A stretch of DNA of 44,248 bases from Seison nebaliae. Its lineage: Eukaryota > Rotifera > Pararotatoria > Seisonacea > Seisonidae. Below, in pieces: positions 40,773 to 44,248 of the stretch (position 1 is its first letter; every line of letters starts with the position of its first letter). The stretch is taken from the NCBI GenBank assembly GCA_023231475.1, contig JALJEE010000439.1, forward strand, positions 1 to 44,248. The letters run 5' to 3'. Under the pieces are notes generated by a model. It was not told where the DNA came from, did not search any database, and saw only the letters and a list, made by a program, of their open reading frames with translations. The position numbers were made by a program, and so were the translations under genes.

Positions 40773-40973
40773 CTACAGTACAAATTTAACAGGGAGCCTA
40801 CTATCTGCTGCTAAACGACCTTTTTTTGGGGTGTCCTTTAAATCCCTCACCGTCTTCCGTGCTTCAACCATTGATATCCGTTGTCTGTTTTCTATCGCCT
40901 TAAAAAAAATTTTTTTAAAACTTTCTTCAAATTTCAATAATAGTTCAATAATGCAAAATAATTTATCATTCAC
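40773..40973 (-). other. Short open frame in an AT-rich desert
   Basis: The minus strand encodes about 66 codons ending EARKTVRDLKDTPKKGRLAA and a short tail. The base composition is more coding-like than the surroundings. The start codon is plausible, but no family is recognised. It may be an exon of an unseen gene or a transposon remnant. Confidence 0.25.
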
Positions 40974-41875
40974 AAGTGATCGATTAAGCGATTTAATACA
41001 ACTGATTTAGTGTCTTATACTTTTAAGAGATACCTTTTATTTTACACTTAAATGTACTAAATATGGATCCAAATAATGAAATTGTGCAAAAACAAAATAA
41101 TAGCCATATTTCTTGTGGATATCTAATTATTTCCGAAGTGTCAATTTGCATATCGATTTAGTGAGTAGAGTTACTCCTATTTCGATTAGTTTATTACGTT
41201 ATTCAATATCTGTCACTATGAAATAGAATTGGTCAACTAACATTACTTGGAGAATGTTAGGGAAAAAATTGGAAAAAAAATATTTGGATCTACAATAACT
41301 TTAACTATTGTCCTATTGGAATTCAATGAGTTAAATATATAAAAATTAATTATCAACATGCCTTACAGTGTCTTTTACTTGGATGTTAAAAAATTAAATA
41401 ATCAAATTGATAGTATCAATAAGTAACCATTTGAAAAAGAAGAATTCGTTGGATTAAAAAGTTTATCTTTAATAATGTATTCGAAATTGATCGTATGTGA
41501 AATTTATGCTATAAATCAGAATTGGGTTCTCTTTCATTTCAAGTCAATTAGTTTGATAACGCTAACTCTTTTTTCATAATGGAATAAGAGTGGACCATAT
41601 CATAATTAGAATCATAAAATTTTATGCTTGGAAATCAAAATTTTAAATTAAAAGAAAAGTTTTAATTGATGAAAATAAAGTGAGTGGAAAGGCGAATGAG
41701 GAGAATCGAAAGAAATATGGCCATTTACTTCTTTCGTTGTACATCACCCCATGAACTACACACGTCAAACGTATGTTATATATAGAATTTGATGAATTAG
41801 AAATAAATTACATTGAGGAAGAAAAGAAGATTTTTTTAAAAATATAGTCGTTTCATTGTTGGAAGTGAGAAAAAA
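40974..41875. other. AT-rich region upstream of squalene synthase
   Basis: No gene is seen. The last 100 bp (from about 41770) would contain the promoter and 5' UTR of the squalene synthase gene, with a TATATATAG near 41776-41784 that could act as a TATA box. Confidence 0.35.
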
Positions 41876-43183
41876 ATGGAGTTTTTAAAATCATTCACAA
41901 ATCCGCAGGAGTTGTCCGCACTTTACGCGTATAAAACGAACACTATCGATCAAATATCATCACAAGTGAATGAGAAGAATTTGGATGAATGCATGAAGAA
42001 ATGTTATGAATATCTAAGATTAACGAGTCGTAGTTTTTCTGCTGTTATTCAAGCATTGGATGAAGACATTGGACATGCTGTCTGTATCTTCTATCTGGTA
42101 TTGAGAGCATTAGATACGGTAGAAGATGATACATCGTTATCGATGGAAGTGAAAGAACCGATATTGTTAACATTTCATGAGCAGTTGACAAACGATAGTT
42201 TTTATTTCACTTGTAATAGTAAGGATGCGATCATTCTGGAAAATTTCCATTATTTAACAAAATCATTCAAATCATTAAAGGAACCATTTCAAGAAATTAT
42301 TTCCGACATCTGTCAACAAATGGCTAAGGGGATGATACATTTCTTAACGCACGACGTCGTAACAATTGAGGATTGGGAGGAATATTGTCATTATGTTGCT
42401 GGTTTAGTCGGTCATGGTTTGAGTCGATTATTCGCAGAATCTCAATTGGAAAATGAAACGATGAAAAGTGATGATATTCTCGCTTTGGCAAAAAAGATGG
42501 GTCTCTTCCTCCAGAAGACTAATATTATTCGAGATTTCCGAGAAGATATTTTAGAGAAACGTTTATTTTATCCAAAAGAAGTCTGGAATCGTTATGTAGA
42601 TAAACCGGAAGATCTTCTACATACCAAATTTGGTTCATTGAATTGCTTAAATGAATTAATCTCCAATTCTTTAGCACATATACCACAATGTATCGATTAT
42701 CTGCATCAACTTCAAAACCAGTCTATTTTCAACTTCTGCGCCATTCCCCAAGTCATGGCAATCGCTACTTTGGAACGATGTTTTAACAATCCGAAAGTTT
42801 TTCAACAAAATGTAAAAATTAGGAAAGGCGAAACGGTTCTCATCATTCAGAAAGCGACGAATCTCTATCAAGTCCAAGAATTCTTTTTGAAATATTTGAG
42901 GAAAATTGAAGATCAATCTGATCAGATTTTCCTTAAGGATGAAAGATTGACAAAAGAGGAATTGATGGCGAACAAAACAGTTTTTGAAAACAATTTAAAA
43001 AGAGCTTTAAAATCATGTACTGCTCATCGAAATAAATTTAATCCCATCACAAATGGACCGTATGTCACTGACGTGATTAATCAATATAATCATCCGATTC
43101 ATCTCTATATTTCTCTCTTCATTCTCATCCTATTTTACATAGCATCCTTTTATTTATTTGATATAAAAAAACATGAACTATAA
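41876..43183 (+). CDS. FDFT1: Squalene synthase (farnesyl-diphosphate farnesyltransferase)
   Basis: The enzyme condenses two farnesyl diphosphates to squalene with NADPH, the first committed step of sterol synthesis, on the ER membrane. A single 435-codon frame starts MEFLKSFTNPQELSALY. TSRSFSAVIQAL leads to the first Asp-rich motif in LRALDTVEDD. YCHYVAGLVGHGLSRLF is the family signature, and QKTNIIRDFREDI is the second Asp-rich motif (human DYLED). NQSIFNFCAIPQVMAIATLE and VKIRKGETV, the NADPH-side region, follow. The protein ends in one membrane helix (LYISLFILILFYIASFYL) with a short tail, as in the ER-anchored animal and yeast enzymes. Length and all catalytic motifs are normal, so it looks functional. 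It is intronless. An AATAAA follows about 20 bp after the stop. Confidence 0.96.
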   Translation: MEFLKSFTNPQELSALYAYKTNTIDQISSQVNEKNLDECMKKCYEYLRLTSRSFSAVIQALDEDIGHAVCIFYLVLRALDTVEDDTSLSMEVKEPILLTFHEQLTNDSFYFTCNSKDAIILENFHYLTKSFKSLKEPFQEIISDICQQMAKGMIHFLTHDVVTIEDWEEYCHYVAGLVGHGLSRLFAESQLENETMKSDDILALAKKMGLFLQKTNIIRDFREDILEKRLFYPKEVWNRYVDKPEDLLHTKFGSLNCLNELISNSLAHIPQCIDYLHQLQNQSIFNFCAIPQVMAIATLERCFNNPKVFQQNVKIRKGETVLIIQKATNLYQVQEFFLKYLRKIEDQSDQIFLKDERLTKEELMANKTVFENNLKRALKSCTAHRNKFNPITNGPYVTDVINQYNHPIHLYISLFILILFYIASFYLFDIKKHEL

Positions 43184-43458
43184 TTTAATTTATATTTTCT
43201 TCAAATAAAACTTATTGTTCGACTTTTTTCATCTTTCTACTGATATTAACTCTAACCGAATTTATATGAACTGTTAGACAGATTAAATTCCGTTAAAATC
43301 TCTATTCTATTTGATCTCAAACAATAAATAACAATCTTCTTAATTTTTCATCTGAACAAATTTAAAATCTTAAATTTCGAAAAATCTTTATTCTTATTAT
43401 TAGGTTATATATTCTTATGATTGGAGGACAGATCGTAGCCCATTATAAAAATTTTGTA
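43184..43458. other. 3' flank of squalene synthase
   Basis: AT-rich sequence with AATAAAA near 43204. No gene is seen. Confidence 0.4.
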
Positions 43459-43650
43459 GAGGAAGTTCTCAACCCAAAAATAGGACAGTTCTCAACCCTT
43501 TTTTCGTTCTTCTCGGATAGTTCTCAACATTTTTTTTATTTTTCGGACAGTTCTCAACCTTCTTATTACTTTTCGGACAGTTCTCAAATCTTTTCCTCAA
43601 TTTCGGACAGTTCTCAACCTTTTGACAAAAAAAGAACAGTTCTCAACCTC
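43459..43650 (+). repeat. Minisatellite, 30-bp period
   Basis: The core GGACAGTTCTCAACC, or one-base variants, starts at 43515, 43545, 43575 and 43605, exactly 30 bp apart. Looser copies lie at about 43461, 43483 and 43634. The 15-bp cores are conserved, while the T-rich spacers between them vary. Because 30 is a multiple of three, one frame stays open through the array as a 10-residue FSDSSQ-type repeat. There is no evidence that it is translated. Confidence 0.75.
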
Positions 43651-44248
43651 AAAACATAATGAAAATTGAACTGGAAAAATAATAAGCATACATAAAAATC
43701 CTCAAGGGGACATTTATTCACTCATGATTATGTAATTATAAAATTTATTATTATTAATTAATTATAAGATTATATATAATACATAATAACTAAACGATAT
43801 GATTTTTGAAGTTGTTATTTATTCATTGAGATCAAATAAAATAGGTTTCAGCGTAATTTAACTTTCTTGATTGACGCAAATAGACCTTTCCCCGTAATGT
43901 CTTTAGGAGGTATAGCAGGAGAAAAAAATAATGTGTGTGAGACGATATCATTCCTTAGATGAATGGGATGTCATCAGACGAGAGAATGATGTCATATATC
44001 AGGATTACGGAGACAGTAAAAACTAGTTTTTAGTTTAAACTTTTTTCTTCCAAAAGTTTTTATAAGTTTTTATTAATAAAAACTTTTCGAAAAAAGACCA
44101 TATATGAGATTACCTGCGTAGAGATGGAAACGACATATGAACATTTAATACGGGATATAAACTTATAATACCGGCTATCGTCGGGAAACTTTAAAATATA
44201 TAAAATATTTTTTTCAGGTCTGACCATATCTAGTCATCTATTATAACA
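43651..44248. other. AT-rich window end with a hairpin
   Basis: No gene is found. A strong inverted repeat lies at about 44054-44098 (AAAAGTTTTTAT, then ATAAAAACTTTT, around a TTAA centre), flanked by further A- and T-rich words. The last 60 bp may start another gene or element outside the window. Confidence 0.35.

Noticed and set aside
43459-43650. CRISPR-like array (regular 15-bp cores, 15-bp spacers)
   Set aside because: The host is clearly eukaryotic, the units are too short, the spacers are T-rich low complexity and no cas genes exist. It is better described as a minisatellite.
1-44248. Nematode or insect origin, suggested by MSP genes and compact AT-rich structure
   Set aside because: Intact squalene synthase conflicts with the known loss of that enzyme in those groups.
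1-44248. tRNA, rRNA or other structural RNA genes
   Set aside because: No cloverleaf-like A and B boxes or rRNA-like GC-rich stretches were noticed by eye; a covariance-model search could still find small ones.

Overview
The window is AT-rich eukaryotic nuclear DNA from a compact invertebrate animal genome. The genes read in the standard code and are interrupted by short GT-AG introns, mostly about 43-110 bp. Animal-type families include an Fe65-like PTB adaptor, taspase 1, a classical calpain, FAN1, dyskerin and VAP-like MSP-domain proteins. A well-preserved squalene synthase argues against an insect, nematode or flatworm host, because those lineages are known to have lost the enzyme. I cannot name the phylum from sequence alone.

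Layout. 1-5.5 kb is repeat-rich: a degraded LINE (ORF1 plus the start of ORF2), a coiled-coil gene, the first arm of a long inverted repeat, a second LINE endonuclease fragment and a poorly supported small gene. 5.9-14.5 kb holds taspase 1 (+), a calpain (+), a METTL25-type methyltransferase (+) and an Fe65-like two-PTB protein (-). 14.9-16.8 kb has a LINE reverse-transcriptase fragment and the second arm of the inverted repeat. 17.3-22.1 kb has a FAM210-like protein (+) and a very long, acidic CDC23/APC8-like TPR protein (-), with stop codons only 4 bp apart. 22.6-29.8 kb has an unrecognised coiled-coil pseudokinase (-) opposite two neighbouring MSP-domain membrane proteins (+). 30.1-38.4 kb is dense in nucleic-acid genes: RPA1 (-), FAN1 (+), dyskerin (+) and a nucleoside hydrolase (+). 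38.6-39.7 kb encodes a small secreted glycoprotein. An AT-rich gap with a LINE remnant follows, then squalene synthase (+), then a minisatellite with an exact 30-bp period.

There is no operon-like logic, but some neighbour pairs are notable. RPA1 and FAN1, both DNA-repair genes, start head to head 243 bp apart. The pseudokinase and the first MSP gene start head to head 237 bp apart. Two convergent pairs are separated by only 4 and 28 bp. The most novel items are the coiled-coil pseudokinase, the VAP-like MSP pair, the acidic APC8 and the inverted repeat around the 3.7-16.8 kb gene block. Exon borders were inferred by eye from reading frame and GT-AG signals, so gene spans include introns.
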